A DNA stretch of 64,000 bases from NCBI GenBank assembly GCA_026708015.1, contig JAPOVT010000003.1, positions 62,001-126,000 of the forward strand, written 5' to 3'. The notes beneath the pieces are model-generated. The model made no database searches. It worked only from the letters and a program-made list of their open reading frames with translations, and was not told where the DNA came from. The DNA is from a bacterium. Its GTDB lineage: Bacteria; Actinomycetota; Acidimicrobiia; Acidimicrobiales; Bin134. The stretch's first letter is position 1. Every line of letters starts with the position of its first letter. Of the stretch, positions 7,808 to 17,101 are shown piece after piece. The translations under genes were made by a program, and so were the position numbers.

Positions 7808-9541
7808 ATGAGCCTTCGACGACTCCTCAAGAGCCATCTAGCCCCTCACCGACGGGCCATCGTGCTCGTCCTCATCCTCCAAGCGGGCCAGACCACCACC
7901 GGGCTGCTGCTGCCGGGGCTGAACGCCACCCTGATCGACGACGGCGTCCTCCTCGGCGACCAGTCGGTGATCTGGCGGATGGGCGGGATCATGCTGCTGG
8001 TCTCTTTCATACAGGTGGTGCTGCTCACTGTGGCGGTCTGGTACGGGTCGGAGGTGGCCATGGCGTTTGGCCGCGACATCCGGCGCGATGTGTTCGACCG
8101 GATCACCCGCTACTCCACTCGGGAGATCGGGCGGTTCGGCACCCCCTCGCTCATCACCCGCATCACCAACGACACCCACCAGATCCAGACGTTGACTGCG
8201 CTGGTAACGATCATGATGATCACCGCTCCGCTCACCATGATCGCCGGCACGGTGCTGGCCATCCGCGAGGACGCCGGCTTATCGGTGCTGTTGCTGGTGG
8301 TGGTGCCTCTCGAGATTGTGGTGGCAGGGGCGATCATCGTCGCCATGAACCCGGCGTTCCAGCAGATGCAGGAGCGCATCGATCGGATCAACGCCGTGCT
8401 GCGCGAGCAAATCACCGGCGTGCGAGTGGTCCGGGCCTTCACCCGGGAACCGACCGAGAGCGCCCGGTTCGCCGAGGCCAACCACCGCCTCACCGAATCC
8501 TCACTGCGGGCAGCTCGGCTCATGGCCGCGGTGTTCCCCGCGGTCACCCTGCTGGTGAACCTGTCCAGCGTGGCCCTGTTGTGGATCGGGGCCGATCGGA
8601 TCGAAGACGGATCCACCCAGATCGGGTCGCTGGTGGCCTATCTCACCTACCTGCTCCAGATCCTCCTTGCGGTGACCATGGCCGCGTTCATGGTGTCGAT
8701 GATCCCCCGAGCGGCGGTCGCCGCCGAGCGCATCGTCGAAGTGCTCGACACCGAGTCGTCGGTGGAGCCCCCGTCGGTCCCGGTGCAGAAATTCACCCGG
8801 CCGGGGACGGTGGAGTTCCAAGAAGTGGGCTTTCGATATCCCGGCGCTGAGCATCACGTGCTCGAAGGCATTTCGTTCTCTGCCGTCCCCGGCGAGACCA
8901 CCGCCATCATCGGGTCGACGGGCGCGGGCAAGACCACGCTGTTGACGCTGGCCGCTCGGCTGGCCGACGCCAGCTCCGGGCGGGTTTCGGTGGGCGGAAT
9001 CGATGTCCGCCGACTCGACCAGGCCCTGCTGTGGGGCGCCATCGGCTACGTGCCCCAGCGGGCTTATCTGTTCAGCGGCACGGTGGCCTCCAATCTCCGC
9101 TACGGACGACCCGAGGCCACCGACGAGGAACTGTGGGAGGCCCTAGAGATCGCCCAGGCCTCGGGCTTCGTCCAGACGATGCCCGAGGGGCTCAAGAGCC
9201 GCATTGCCCAAGGGGGCACCAACGTGTCCGGCGGCCAGCGCCAGCGGCTGTCCATCGCCCGGGCCCTGATCGCCCAACCGGCGGTTTACCTGTTCGACGA
9301 CTCCTTCTCCGCCCTTGACCTCGCCACCGAGGCCCGACTGCGCCTCGCCCTCGAACCCCGCACCCGCGATGCCGCCGTATTGGTGGTGGCCCAGCGGATC
9401 TCCACCATCGAGACCGCTGATCAGATCATCGTGCTCGAAGGCGGAATCGTGGTCGGCCAAGGGCGCCACAACCAGTTGGTGGACACCTGCCCGACCTACG
9501 CCGAGATCGTCTCCTCCCAGAGAGGAGGTGAGACGGCATGA
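7808..9541 (+). CDS. ABC exporter half-transporter, degenerate nucleotide-site subunit
   Basis: A 577-residue type IV ABC half-transporter with an N-terminal six-helix membrane domain (about 1-300) fused to a nucleotide-binding domain. Walker A is GSTGAGKTT from residue 369, the signature is VSGGQRQR at about 473, and Walker B is VYLFDD. The catalytic glutamate after Walker B is aspartate (Asp498), and the switch histidine is glutamine (VVAQRIS, Gln529). Those changes mark the degenerate ATP site of heterodimeric exporters of the TM287/288 or BmrCD kind. The stop overlaps the next gene's ATG by 4 bp, so the two subunits are translationally coupled. It is probably a lipid or drug exporter; the substrate is unknown. 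Confidence 0.93.
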   Translation: MSLRRLLKSHLAPHRRAIVLVLILQAGQTTTGLLLPGLNATLIDDGVLLGDQSVIWRMGGIMLLVSFIQVVLLTVAVWYGSEVAMAFGRDIRRDVFDRITRYSTREIGRFGTPSLITRITNDTHQIQTLTALVTIMMITAPLTMIAGTVLAIREDAGLSVLLLVVVPLEIVVAGAIIVAMNPAFQQMQERIDRINAVLREQITGVRVVRAFTREPTESARFAEANHRLTESSLRAARLMAAVFPAVTLLVNLSSVALLWIGADRIEDGSTQIGSLVAYLTYLLQILLAVTMAAFMVSMIPRAAVAAERIVEVLDTESSVEPPSVPVQKFTRPGTVEFQEVGFRYPGAEHHVLEGISFSAVPGETTAIIGSTGAGKTTLLTLAARLADASSGRVSVGGIDVRRLDQALLWGAIGYVPQRAYLFSGTVASNLRYGRPEATDEELWEALEIAQASGFVQTMPEGLKSRIAQGGTNVSGGQRQRLSIARALIAQPAVYLFDDSFSALDLATEARLRLALEPRTRDAAVLVVAQRISTIETADQIIVLEGGIVVGQGRHNQLVDTCPTYAEIVSSQRGGETA

Positions 9542-11448
9542 ACCAGCGCGATCCCGACGACGCTGATACCCCCAAGGATCAAGGCCCCGACGACAACGGC
9601 CAAGACGACGAGGACCAAGAGGCCCTACAAAAATACGGACGGGAAGCGCTGCGTTACTCCGGCCGCATGAGCGCGCCGATGCCCGCAGAGACCAGTCGCA
9701 ACTTCCGGGGCACCGTCCGCCAACTAGCCAAGATCACTGGGCGGGAAACCCCGATTCTGATTCTGGTCATGGTGCTGGCGGTGATGAGCGTGAGCTTGAC
9801 GGTGATCGGCCCTTGGCTCCTGGGCGGGGCCACCGACATCATCGTGACCGGCGTGCGCGAAGGCGGCATCGACACCGACCGGCTGCGGGATCGACTCCTC
9901 ACCATCGGCGGGGTGTTCGCCTTGGCGTGGGCGCTGGGCCACGCCCAGAACTATCTGCTCAGCGGAGCGCTCCAACGGTCGATGTTCCGCCTGCGGGAAA
10001 CCATTGAAGCCAAACTCCATCGCCTGCCCCTCTCCTACGTCGACCAGCACGCCCGAGGCGACCTGCTCAGCCGGGTGACCAACGACATCGACAACCTCTC
10101 CCAGAGCCTCCAGCAGACCATCAACCAGATGCTCACCGCGGTGCTGACCCTCGTCGGGGTGACGGTGATGATGCTCACGGTCTCCCCCCTCCTGGCACTA
10201 GTGGCTTTCGTGACCGTTCCGCTCTCGGTGGTCGCCACCCGGATCTTTGCCACTCGAGCTCGACCCCGGTTCCTCCGGCAGTGGCGCACCACTGGCACGC
10301 TCAACGCCCAGGCCGAAGATGTGGTTAGCGGACACGCCATCGTCACCGCCTTTGGCCGCCAGGACCAGGAGCGCCAGCGGTTCGCCGATGAGAACGCCAA
10401 GCTCTACGACTCCAGTCGCGCGGCCCAGTTCCTGTCGTCGGCCATGCAGCCGGTGATGATGCTGATGGGCAATCTCCAGTTCGTGTCCGTCGCCGTGGTC
10501 GGCGGGCTGCGCATCTCCAGCGGTGCGATCACCATTGGCGACATGCAGGCCATGATCCAGTACACCCGGCAGTTCGCCATGCCCGTTCAACAGGTGGCCT
10601 CGATGGCCGCCACCTTCCAGTCAGGCATCGCATCGCTGGAGCGGGTGGTGGAGCTGCTCGAAGTCGACGAGATCAGCGCTGACCCCGAACCGGCACCCCA
10701 TCCGCCCACCCGGGGACGAGTGGCATTCGAAGCCGTCCACTTCTCCTACGAGCCCGACAAGCCCCTCATCACCGGGCTCGACCTCACCGCCGAGCCGGGC
10801 CAAACGGTGGCCATCGTCGGCCCCACCGGTGCCGGCAAGACGACGCTGGTGAACCTGCTGTTGCGGTTCTACGAGCTCGACGGCGGCCGGATCACCCTCG
10901 ACGGGATCGACATCACCGCCATTCCCCGCCGAGAGCTGCGGTCGAAATTCGGCATGGTGCTCCAGGACACCTGGCTGTTCGGCGACACCATCTGGGAGAA
11001 CCTCCGCTACGGCAATCCCGACGCCACCGACGCCCAGGTCATCGAGGCCGCCCGGGTCACCTATGTGGACCGCTTCGTCCACTCGCTGCCCGACGGCTAC
11101 GACACCGTCATCAACGACGAGGGCGACAACATCTCCGCCGGCCAAAAGCAGCTCCTCACCATCGCCCGGGCCTTTCTCGCCGACCCGGCGATACTCATTC
11201 TTGACGAGGCCACCTCGTCGGTGGACACCCGCACCGAGGTGCTCATCCAAGAGGCCATGAACGCCTTGCGGGCCGACCGCACCAGCTTCGTAATCGCCCA
11301 TCGCCTGTCCACCATCCGCGGCGCCGACACCATCGTGGTCATGGACGGCGGACACATCGCCGAGCAGGGCTCACACGACGAGCTGCTGGCCCGCGGCGGC
11401 CTCTACGCCAGCCTCCACGCCGCCCAATTCGCCGGCCAAGCCACCTGA
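9538..11448 (+). CDS. ABC exporter half-transporter, catalytically complete subunit
   Basis: A 636-residue partner of the upstream half-transporter. It begins with an acidic, hydrophilic extension of about 60 residues before the membrane domain. The nucleotide-binding domain has Walker A GPTGAGKTT (from about residue 428), Walker B ILILDEATSS with catalytic Glu557, and the switch histidine in VIAHRLS. The signature is ISAGQKQ rather than LSGGQ; in the dimer this motif faces the partner's degenerate Walker A, so one site is consensus and the other is not. Transcription is with the upstream gene (ATGA overlap). Confidence 0.93.
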   Translation: MNQRDPDDADTPKDQGPDDNGQDDEDQEALQKYGREALRYSGRMSAPMPAETSRNFRGTVRQLAKITGRETPILILVMVLAVMSVSLTVIGPWLLGGATDIIVTGVREGGIDTDRLRDRLLTIGGVFALAWALGHAQNYLLSGALQRSMFRLRETIEAKLHRLPLSYVDQHARGDLLSRVTNDIDNLSQSLQQTINQMLTAVLTLVGVTVMMLTVSPLLALVAFVTVPLSVVATRIFATRARPRFLRQWRTTGTLNAQAEDVVSGHAIVTAFGRQDQERQRFADENAKLYDSSRAAQFLSSAMQPVMMLMGNLQFVSVAVVGGLRISSGAITIGDMQAMIQYTRQFAMPVQQVASMAATFQSGIASLERVVELLEVDEISADPEPAPHPPTRGRVAFEAVHFSYEPDKPLITGLDLTAEPGQTVAIVGPTGAGKTTLVNLLLRFYELDGGRITLDGIDITAIPRRELRSKFGMVLQDTWLFGDTIWENLRYGNPDATDAQVIEAARVTYVDRFVHSLPDGYDTVINDEGDNISAGQKQLLTIARAFLADPAILILDEATSSVDTRTEVLIQEAMNALRADRTSFVIAHRLSTIRGADTIVVMDGGHIAEQGSHDELLARGGLYASLHAAQFAGQAT

Positions 11449-11480
11449 CCGCCGACACGGCAAACTCGCCATTGTTGACG

Positions 11481-11495
11481 GGGCCGCTACGGCCC
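11481..11495. terminator. Short GC hairpin between convergent genes
   Basis: GGGCCG-CTA-CGGCCC is a perfect 6-bp stem in the gap between the ABC exporter operon and the convergent ATPase gene; the loop CTA is itself the ATPase stop codon read on the minus strand. There is no T-run, so a factor-independent terminator is uncertain. Confidence 0.35.
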
Positions 11496-12647
11496 GGGTA
11501 CAGGGTCTTGTGCGGTTAAGAGATCTGACGCGCCAATAGCGGAGATGCGGTCGGTGAGCGGGAATCGGTGGGGGCCTGCGTACACAACGAAGAGGTGGTC
11601 GAGGTCGAGGTCGGCTAGGGCGATGTGCATCGACTTGGTGACCGTCGGCTGGGCGGTGCGCTTGATCTCGAATCCGAGGACCCTTCCATCGATTTCCATA
11701 CGAAGGTCAAGCTCGGCGCCTCCGTGGGTCGACCAGTAGGACGGATGAGCGGGGGCGAATCTGGCCAGAATCTGCTCGACCACCATGCCCTCCCAGCTTG
11801 CGCCCAGCATTGGGGAGCGCTCGAGGTCGTACATGCTGGAAATGCCCAGCAAGCGGTGCAGCAGTCCCGAATCGCGGATGTAAATCCGAGGCGACTTGAC
11901 CTGCCGTTTGGAAGTATTGGCGTACCACGGCGGCAATTGGCGGATCACCAGGGCGTCGCTCAGCGCGTCTACGTAGCGCCTCACGGTTGATTCCGAGACA
12001 TCGATCGACCGGGCGATTCGGGCGCCGTTCCAAGTCTGCCCATGATAGTGGGCCAGCATCATCCAGAATCTCCGCATCGTTGTGGCCGGAAACCGGAAGC
12101 CGAGAGCGGCCAAATCGCGCTCCAAGAAGGTGGAGATGTAGTCGTCGCGCCATCGGTTTGACGCCCCGTCAGTGGCAGCCACGAAAGACTCGGGCAAGCC
12201 CCCTCGCAACCACAGCTCGTCAAGGTGACTAGGGCCGACATCGGCAAGCCGAAAGCCCCCCAACTCCACAAAGGTCACCCTCCCCGCCAAAGACTCCGAG
12301 CTCAGGCCGACAAGATCGGGCGACGCACTGCCCAGCACCACGAAACGGCCCGGCCTGCGATTCTCATCCACGAGCACACGAAGCGCGGGGAACAAATCCG
12401 GCATCCGCTGAGCCTCGTCAATGACAATCGTCTCTCCAGCGTCGCGCAAAGCGAGCATCGGCTCGACAAGACGGGCAAGGTCGCGATGGTCTTCGAGATC
12501 GAAGAACGCCGCCGGTGGTGAGTCAACGGTCTGACCCACCAGCGTGGATTTTCCCGCCTGTCGAGGACCGGTGAACAACGTCACCGGAGCGTGCGATATC
12601 GCTTCGCGCAACCTTCTTACGTCAATGGGCCTGTCAATCAACGCCAT
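11487..12647 (-). CDS. AAA family ATPase with DUF4143 domain
   Basis: A 386-residue protein of the widespread AAA_14 + DUF4143 architecture. Walker A is GPRQAGKST (Lys33), Walker B is [11 protein letters not shown], and a sensor-like VVLGSASPD follows. The C-terminal half ends in a nuclease-like region ([18 protein letters not shown]), as expected for DUF4143. These genes are accessory in many genomes and the biological role is unsettled; roles in mobile-element or toxin-like systems have been proposed. It stands alone here, preceded by an AT-richer stretch (12648-12720) that probably holds its promoter. Confidence 0.88.
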   Translation of the reverse strand: MALIDRPIDVRRLREAISHAPVTLFTGPRQAGKSTLVGQTVDSPPAAFFDLEDHRDLARLVEPMLALRDAGETIVIDEAQRMPDLFPALRVLVDENRRPGRFVVLGSASPDLVGLSSESLAGRVTFVELGGFRLADVGPSHLDELWLRGGLPESFVAATDGASNRWRDDYISTFLERDLAALGFRFPATTMRRFWMMLAHYHGQTWNGARIARSIDVSESTVRRYVDALSDALVIRQLPPWYANTSKRQVKSPRIYIRDSGLLHRLLGISSMYDLERSPMLGASWEGMVVEQILARFAPAHPSYWSTHGGAELDLRMEIDGRVLGFEIKRTAQPTVTKSMHIALADLDLDHLFVVYAGPHRFPLTDRISAIGASDLLTAQDPVPGP

Positions 12648-12741
12648 ACGGAGAGCCTAACCTTGAAATTCCATCATGTCACAACAGAATATCAAGGATA
12701 GTGCCGATCTAGCGATGGCCACCCCCGTCAGATCCAAGTGG

Positions 12742-12826
12742 CGGAGGGGGTGGGATTCGAACCCACGGTGACTTGCGCCACACACGCTTTCCAAGCGTGC
12801 CGATTCGGCCGCTCTCGCACCCCTCC
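12742..12826 (-). tRNA. tRNA-Ser (anticodon GGA)
   Basis: On the minus strand the acceptor GGAGGGG (12826-12820) pairs with CCCCTCC. The anticodon stem-loop CACGC-TTGGAAA-GCGTG gives GGA. A long variable arm and the TpsiC arm GTGGGTTCGAATCCCAC are present. CCA is not encoded. Confidence 0.95.
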
Positions 12827-12918
12827 GGGAGCACCGAAATTTACCGCAACCCAGCGGGCGGACCTGAACCGGTTGCCGCTATCCTGTTGCCATCTGGGCC
12901 GTGTGCCCGGTTTGGAAT

Positions 12919-13025
12919 GTGATGGTCGGGTCCTGTGCAACGCCAGCCCGTGAACCGAGTCAGGGCCGGGAGGCAGCAGCTCTCAGCGGATCCTGGGGTG
13001 TGCCGCAGACTTGCCTGGCCATCAC
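12919..13025 (+). ncRNA. ffs: Signal recognition particle RNA, small bacterial type
   Basis: GTGATGG (12919-12925) pairs with CCATCAC (13019-13025) to close a rod-like RNA of about 107 nt. The apical domain is recognisable as GTCAGGGCCGGGAGGCAGCA: a GNRA-type loop (GGGA) followed by the conserved AGCAG internal loop bound by Ffh. The position just upstream of dnaX is the usual one in actinobacteria. Confidence 0.88.
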
Positions 13026-13120
13026 TTTCGAGACCGGGATCACACGGCTCCACTGATTCTGCCCCACTGATTCTGCCCGTCTGAGCCTCATTGTCACTCA
13101 GCCTGAGTAAAGTCAGCACA

Positions 13121-15034
13121 ATGGCCCTTCAGGCGCTCTATCGACGGTATCGGCCGGGCTGCTTCGCGGAGCTGCGGGGGCAGGAGCCCGTCGTTCGAGC
13201 CCTGCAAAACGCGGTCCAGCAGGGGCGGGTCGGCCACGCCTATTTGTTCAGCGGCCCCCGTGGCACCGGTAAGACCAGCACGGCCCGCATCTTGGCCAAA
13301 GCCCTCAACTGCACCAACCTGAGCAGCGACGGCGAACCCTGCGGCCAGTGCCAGTCGTGCCTGGACATCGCCAACAACGCCTCTTACGACCTCATTGAGC
13401 TGGATGCCGCCTCCAACAACAAGGTGGACGATGTCCGCGACCTCATCTCCCGGGTAGCGATGGGCTCTCCCGGCAAGGCCAAGGTGTATGTGCTGGACGA
13501 GGTCCACATGCTCACCCCCGGTGCCGAGAACGCCCTGCTGAAGACGCTGGAGGAGCCCCCCGACCATGTGGTGTTCGTGCTGTGTACCACCGAACCCCAC
13601 AAAGTGGTGCCCACCATTCGCAGCCGCACCCAGCACTTGGAGTTCAACCTCATCGACGGCGACGTGCTGGCCGACCACGCCCGCTGGGTAGTCCAGCAGG
13701 CCGGGCTCGAAGTAGGCGACAATGCCATCGACCATGCCGTACACCGGGGAGCCGGATCGGCCCGGGACACGCTGTCGGCCCTCGATCAAATCGCGGCCGC
13801 CGGCGGGGTGACCGATCGGCTCGACGCGGTCGATGCCGTCATCGACGCCCTAGGAGGCCAGGACTACGGCCCCGCGTTCGTGGCAGTACACGATGCCCTA
13901 CGATCGGGGCGCGAGCCCCGGATAATCGGCGAGGCCGTTCTCGACCGACTCCGCAACGCCTTTCTGTGCGCGATGGGCGCCGATCTCAGCCACCTCACCG
14001 ACGCCCAACAGGAGAGCGCCCGAGCCACCGCGGCGCTGATCCCCCCGGCCGGGCTCACCCGGGCGCTGGAGGTGTTGGGCACTGCCCTCGTGGACATGCG
14101 CCAGGCACCCGATCCCCGGGTCGACTTGGAGGTGGCACTAGGGCGGCTCACCCGCCGCGACCTAGACACCGACATCGCCGCCCTGTTGGAGCGCGTCGAA
14201 CGCCTGGAGCGCCACGGGCCGCCTGCGTCTGCCGGGACCTCCGGCCGCGACAACCCGGCCCCTGCCGCCGATGCCTCGTCTCCGGCCGGGCGGGCCCCTG
14301 GCCCCAGCAGCGGACACGAGCGAGCCCGGGCCGCCATCGCCCAAATCCAGGCTAAGCAAACCGAAGCCGAAGCAAGTGCCACCGCCCCTCCCGCTCAGGA
14401 CTCCGAATCCGAAGCTGCCCAATCCCCCGATCGGAGCCCACGGCCCACATTGGGAGCAGTGCGGGCGGGAACGGCGCCCGCTGCTAAGCCAGCCGACCCC
14501 GAGCGCCATGAAGCTGCTTCAACCTCTGTGACCGGCGCTGGCCCCGCAAAGGCCAGCGAGCCGCTGCCCTCCCGCGAGGAGATCGTCCTCGCTTGGGGAG
14601 ACACCATCTTGGCCAACCTGTCCAACAAGGCCAGGGTTCGCTTCCAGGTCGGGCGCTTCTTGGCCAACGACACCGACGGCGCGGTGTTCGCCTTGCCCAG
14701 CCAAATCCAAGTAGACCGCTGCGACGAGGTCCGCGACGAGATCGACAGCGCTCTTGGCCAACACTTCGGGCGAGCTGTGCCCATGCGACTGACCGTGGAC
14801 GACGACAGCACCGCTCCTCCCCCCGATCTCGGGCCCGCATCTGAGCGCTCGATCCCCACCGTTCACGACGAGGCCGAGGCCATCGACCCCGACGAACTCA
14901 TGGACGAGGAGACCGTCGCCCAAAAGGCCCTCTCCAACCTCATGGCGGCGTTCCCGGACTCCGAGTTGATCTCCATCGAATCGCCAGCGGCCGCTGGCCC
15001 ACCGAGCACTGGCCCACCGAGCACTGGGCAGTAA
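13121..15034 (+). CDS. dnaX: DNA polymerase III subunit gamma/tau
   Basis: This is the clamp-loader ATPase subunit. Residues 1-230 hold the AAA+ core: Walker A SGPRGTGKTS (Lys51), a zinc site with Cys residues in CTNLSSDGEPCGQCQSC, and Walker B VYVLDEVHML. Domain III follows, then a Pro/Ala/Ser-rich linker (about 360-480) and a C-terminal tau-like domain. Start ATG at 13121 gives MALQALYRRYRP, the conserved beginning; the open frame reaches further upstream without conservation. The 637-residue product ends in a small duplication encoding GPPSTGPPST. It is followed by recR, as in most bacteria. Confidence 0.95.
   Translation: MALQALYRRYRPGCFAELRGQEPVVRALQNAVQQGRVGHAYLFSGPRGTGKTSTARILAKALNCTNLSSDGEPCGQCQSCLDIANNASYDLIELDAASNNKVDDVRDLISRVAMGSPGKAKVYVLDEVHMLTPGAENALLKTLEEPPDHVVFVLCTTEPHKVVPTIRSRTQHLEFNLIDGDVLADHARWVVQQAGLEVGDNAIDHAVHRGAGSARDTLSALDQIAAAGGVTDRLDAVDAVIDALGGQDYGPAFVAVHDALRSGREPRIIGEAVLDRLRNAFLCAMGADLSHLTDAQQESARATAALIPPAGLTRALEVLGTALVDMRQAPDPRVDLEVALGRLTRRDLDTDIAALLERVERLERHGPPASAGTSGRDNPAPAADASSPAGRAPGPSSGHERARAAIAQIQAKQTEAEASATAPPAQDSESEAAQSPDRSPRPTLGAVRAGTAPAAKPADPERHEAASTSVTGAGPAKASEPLPSREEIVLAWGDTILANLSNKARVRFQVGRFLANDTDGAVFALPSQIQVDRCDEVRDEIDSALGQHFGRAVPMRLTVDDDSTAPPPDLGPASERSIPTVHDEAEAIDPDELMDEETVAQKALSNLMAAFPDSELISIESPAAAGPPSTGPPSTGQ
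14996..15025 (+). repeat. 15-bp tandem duplication at the 3' end of dnaX
   Basis: GGCCCACCGAGCACT occurs twice in succession and encodes GPPST twice, just before the dnaX stop. It is an in-frame slippage product in an unstructured tail. Confidence 0.9.
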
Positions 15035-15073
15035 GACCTGGGGACTGGGGGATCAGGGAATGCCGAACCGAGC

Positions 15074-15685
15074 ATGAGCAGCGTCTACACCGCTCCGGTT
15101 CAGGTGCTTATCGACGAGTTAGGCCGCCTGCCGGGCATAGGTCCGAAGTCTGCCCAGCGCATCGCCTTCCATCTATTGAAGGCATCCGAGCAAGACGCCT
15201 TGAAGCTGGCCGAGGCCATCAAAGAGGCCAAGGCAAGAGTTCGGTTCTGCCAGCGGTGCTTCAACATCAGCGAGCACGCCGAGTGCGAGCTGTGTGCCGA
15301 TCACCGGCGCGACCCAGCCACCCTGTGCGTAGTGGAAGAGCCCCGCGACATCGTGGCGTTGGAAAAGACCCGAGAATTCCGGGGCCGCTACCACGTGCTC
15401 GGCGGCGCCATCAATCCCATCGAGGGCATCGGCCCCGACCAGCTCCGGGTCAAGGAGTTGCTGGCCCGCATCGACGACGAGAACGTGACCGAGGTCATCT
15501 GCTGCACCAACCCCAACATCGAGGGCGAGGCCACCGCCATGTACTTGGCCCGGCTCATCGAACCCCTCGGGGTGGCCGTCACCCGCATCGCCAGCGGTCT
15601 TCCGGTAGGCGGCGACCTGGAATACGCCGACGAGCTCACCCTCAGTCGGGCTCTGGAGGGACGCCAGCGCATCTCCGCCAGCTGA
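15074..15685 (+). CDS. recR: Recombination mediator protein RecR
   Basis: A 203-residue RecR, which acts with RecF and RecO to load RecA on gapped DNA. The N-terminal helix-hairpin-helix is visible in [21 protein letters not shown] four-cysteine zinc finger follows (CQRCFNIS then CELCADH), then a Toprim domain with [12 protein letters not shown], and the C-terminal Walker-like segment ending near [15 protein letters not shown]. Length is normal. The gene lies 39 bp after dnaX in the same direction. Confidence 0.96.
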   Translation: MSSVYTAPVQVLIDELGRLPGIGPKSAQRIAFHLLKASEQDALKLAEAIKEAKARVRFCQRCFNISEHAECELCADHRRDPATLCVVEEPRDIVALEKTREFRGRYHVLGGAINPIEGIGPDQLRVKELLARIDDENVTEVICCTNPNIEGEATAMYLARLIEPLGVAVTRIASGLPVGGDLEYADELTLSRALEGRQRISAS

Positions 15686-15743
15686 GCCTCTCATCTCCCT
15701 CAAGGGCAAGGCCGCTCCGGCTGAGCCGACTACCCGTCAAACG

Positions 15744-15808
15744 CAAGACACCGCCTTAGCGAGCCGGGCGGGGGGCATTGGGAACCGGCACGCATAAGGC
15801 GGCGCTTG
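15744..15808. repeat. Imperfect 18-bp inverted repeat between recR and the thiolase gene
   Basis: CAAGACACCGCCTTAGCG (15744-15761) and CGCATAAGGCGGCGCTTG (15791-15808) are inverted copies with a small offset, enclosing a G-rich 29-base loop and followed by TTTGTTG. It lies between convergent genes, so a bidirectional terminator is the simplest reading. A short mobile-element or palindromic repeat unit is also possible. Confidence 0.5.
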
Positions 15809-15870
15809 TTTGTTGCGATTACATTACAAAGATGACGAAACAAAGTCAAGTCATACCGGGCTTGTAATAA

Positions 15871-17049
15871 TCAAACCTGGACCAGCAGGGCGTCCCCCTG
15901 ACCACCGCCCCCGCACAAGGCTGCTGCCCCTGTTCCACCGCCTCGACGGCGAAGCTCGTGAAGCAGGGTGAGCACAATGCGATTCCCGCTGGCCCCTATG
16001 GGATGTCCGAGGGCGATGGCACCACCGTTGACGTTCACCACGTCGTCTGAAATCCCCAGATCGGCCATCGACGCCACCGCTACCGCGGCAAATGCCTCGT
16101 TGATCTCGAACAGGTCCACGTCGCCCAGGCTCAAGTTGGACGACTTGAGCGCCTGGAAGATGGCCCGCGACGGCTGGGTGAGCAGCGATGGATCAGGCCC
16201 GGCCACCTGCCCGTAGCCCGCGTACGTTCCCAGCGGCTCTACGCCGAGCTGCTCGGCCCGCTCCCGGCTGGCCACCACCAGCGCGCTGGCCCCGTCAGAT
16301 ATCTGGGAGGCGTTGCCCGCGGTGATGTTGCCCGACTCGGCGAACGCTGGGCGCAGCCGGCCCAGCACCTCCGCGGTCGCCTCCGGGCGCACCCCCTCGT
16401 CGGCCATCACCGATACTAGGTCTCCCCGGCGCAGGGGCACCTCCACCGCCACCAGCTCGTCGTCGAACAAACCCGCACCTGCCGCTGCCGCGGCCCGATG
16501 GTGCGACTGCGCGGAGAAAGCGTCCTGGGGCTCGCGGTCCAGCCCGCTCGACGCCGCATACTTCTCGGTTCCGATTCCCATAGCGCAGTGGTCGAATGCG
16601 CAGAACAACCCGTCATACATCATGGAGTCCACCAAATCGCCGTCACCAAGGCGATACCCCTCTCGGGCCCGGGTGAGCAGATAGGGGGCCTTGGTCATCG
16701 ACTCCATGCCCCCGGCCACCACGATCTCGGCATCGCCGGCCGAGATCATCTGATGGGCCAGATAGACGGTGTTGATCCCCGACAGGCACACCTTGTTCAC
16801 CGTGGTGGCCGGCACCGTCATGGGGATTCCGGCTCCCACTGCCGCTTGCCTAGCCGTGGCCTGGCCCTCTCCGGCCAACAGAACCTGCCCCATGAACACG
16901 TAATCCACCTGTTCGGGTGCCACGCCAGCCCGGTCCAGCGCCGCCCCAATGGCCAATGCCCCCAGCTCCGTGCCCCGAAATGACGCCAATCCCCCTGACA
17001 TCTTCCCAATCGGCGTACGGGCCCCGGCCAAGATCACCGTGCCACTCAT
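15871..17049 (-). CDS. Acetyl-CoA acetyltransferase (thiolase)
   Basis: A 392-residue thiolase II-type enzyme catalysing acetoacetyl-CoA formation or cleavage, or the thiolytic step of beta-oxidation. The acyl-carrying cysteine is in NKVCLSG (Cys88), the catalytic His in ALGHPIGASG, and the second Cys in AALCGGGGQGDA. Family motifs GGMESMTKAP and NEAFAAVAVA are intact. Start ATG at 17049. It stands alone, divergent from the exonuclease gene by 52 bp. The biosynthetic or degradative role cannot be separated from sequence. Confidence 0.93.
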   Translation of the reverse strand: MSGTVILAGARTPIGKMSGGLASFRGTELGALAIGAALDRAGVAPEQVDYVFMGQVLLAGEGQATARQAAVGAGIPMTVPATTVNKVCLSGINTVYLAHQMISAGDAEIVVAGGMESMTKAPYLLTRAREGYRLGDGDLVDSMMYDGLFCAFDHCAMGIGTEKYAASSGLDREPQDAFSAQSHHRAAAAAGAGLFDDELVAVEVPLRRGDLVSVMADEGVRPEATAEVLGRLRPAFAESGNITAGNASQISDGASALVVASRERAEQLGVEPLGTYAGYGQVAGPDPSLLTQPSRAIFQALKSSNLSLGDVDLFEINEAFAAVAVASMADLGISDDVVNVNGGAIALGHPIGASGNRIVLTLLHELRRRGGGTGAAALCGGGGQGDALLVQV

Positions 17050-17101
17050 TGCTTCTCCTTCGTCCGTTCATCTCCGCTGCCGAACAGGATACGGTCAGGG
17101 C

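Noticed and set aside
11487..12647. Defence island around the AAA/DUF4143 ATPase
   Set aside because: It is a single gene between housekeeping and transport genes, without nuclease, methylase or toxin partners.
15744..15808. Integron attC site
   Set aside because: The arms are inverted and palindromic but lack the GTTRRRY core and the R/L box pattern of attC, and no integrase or cassette array is near.
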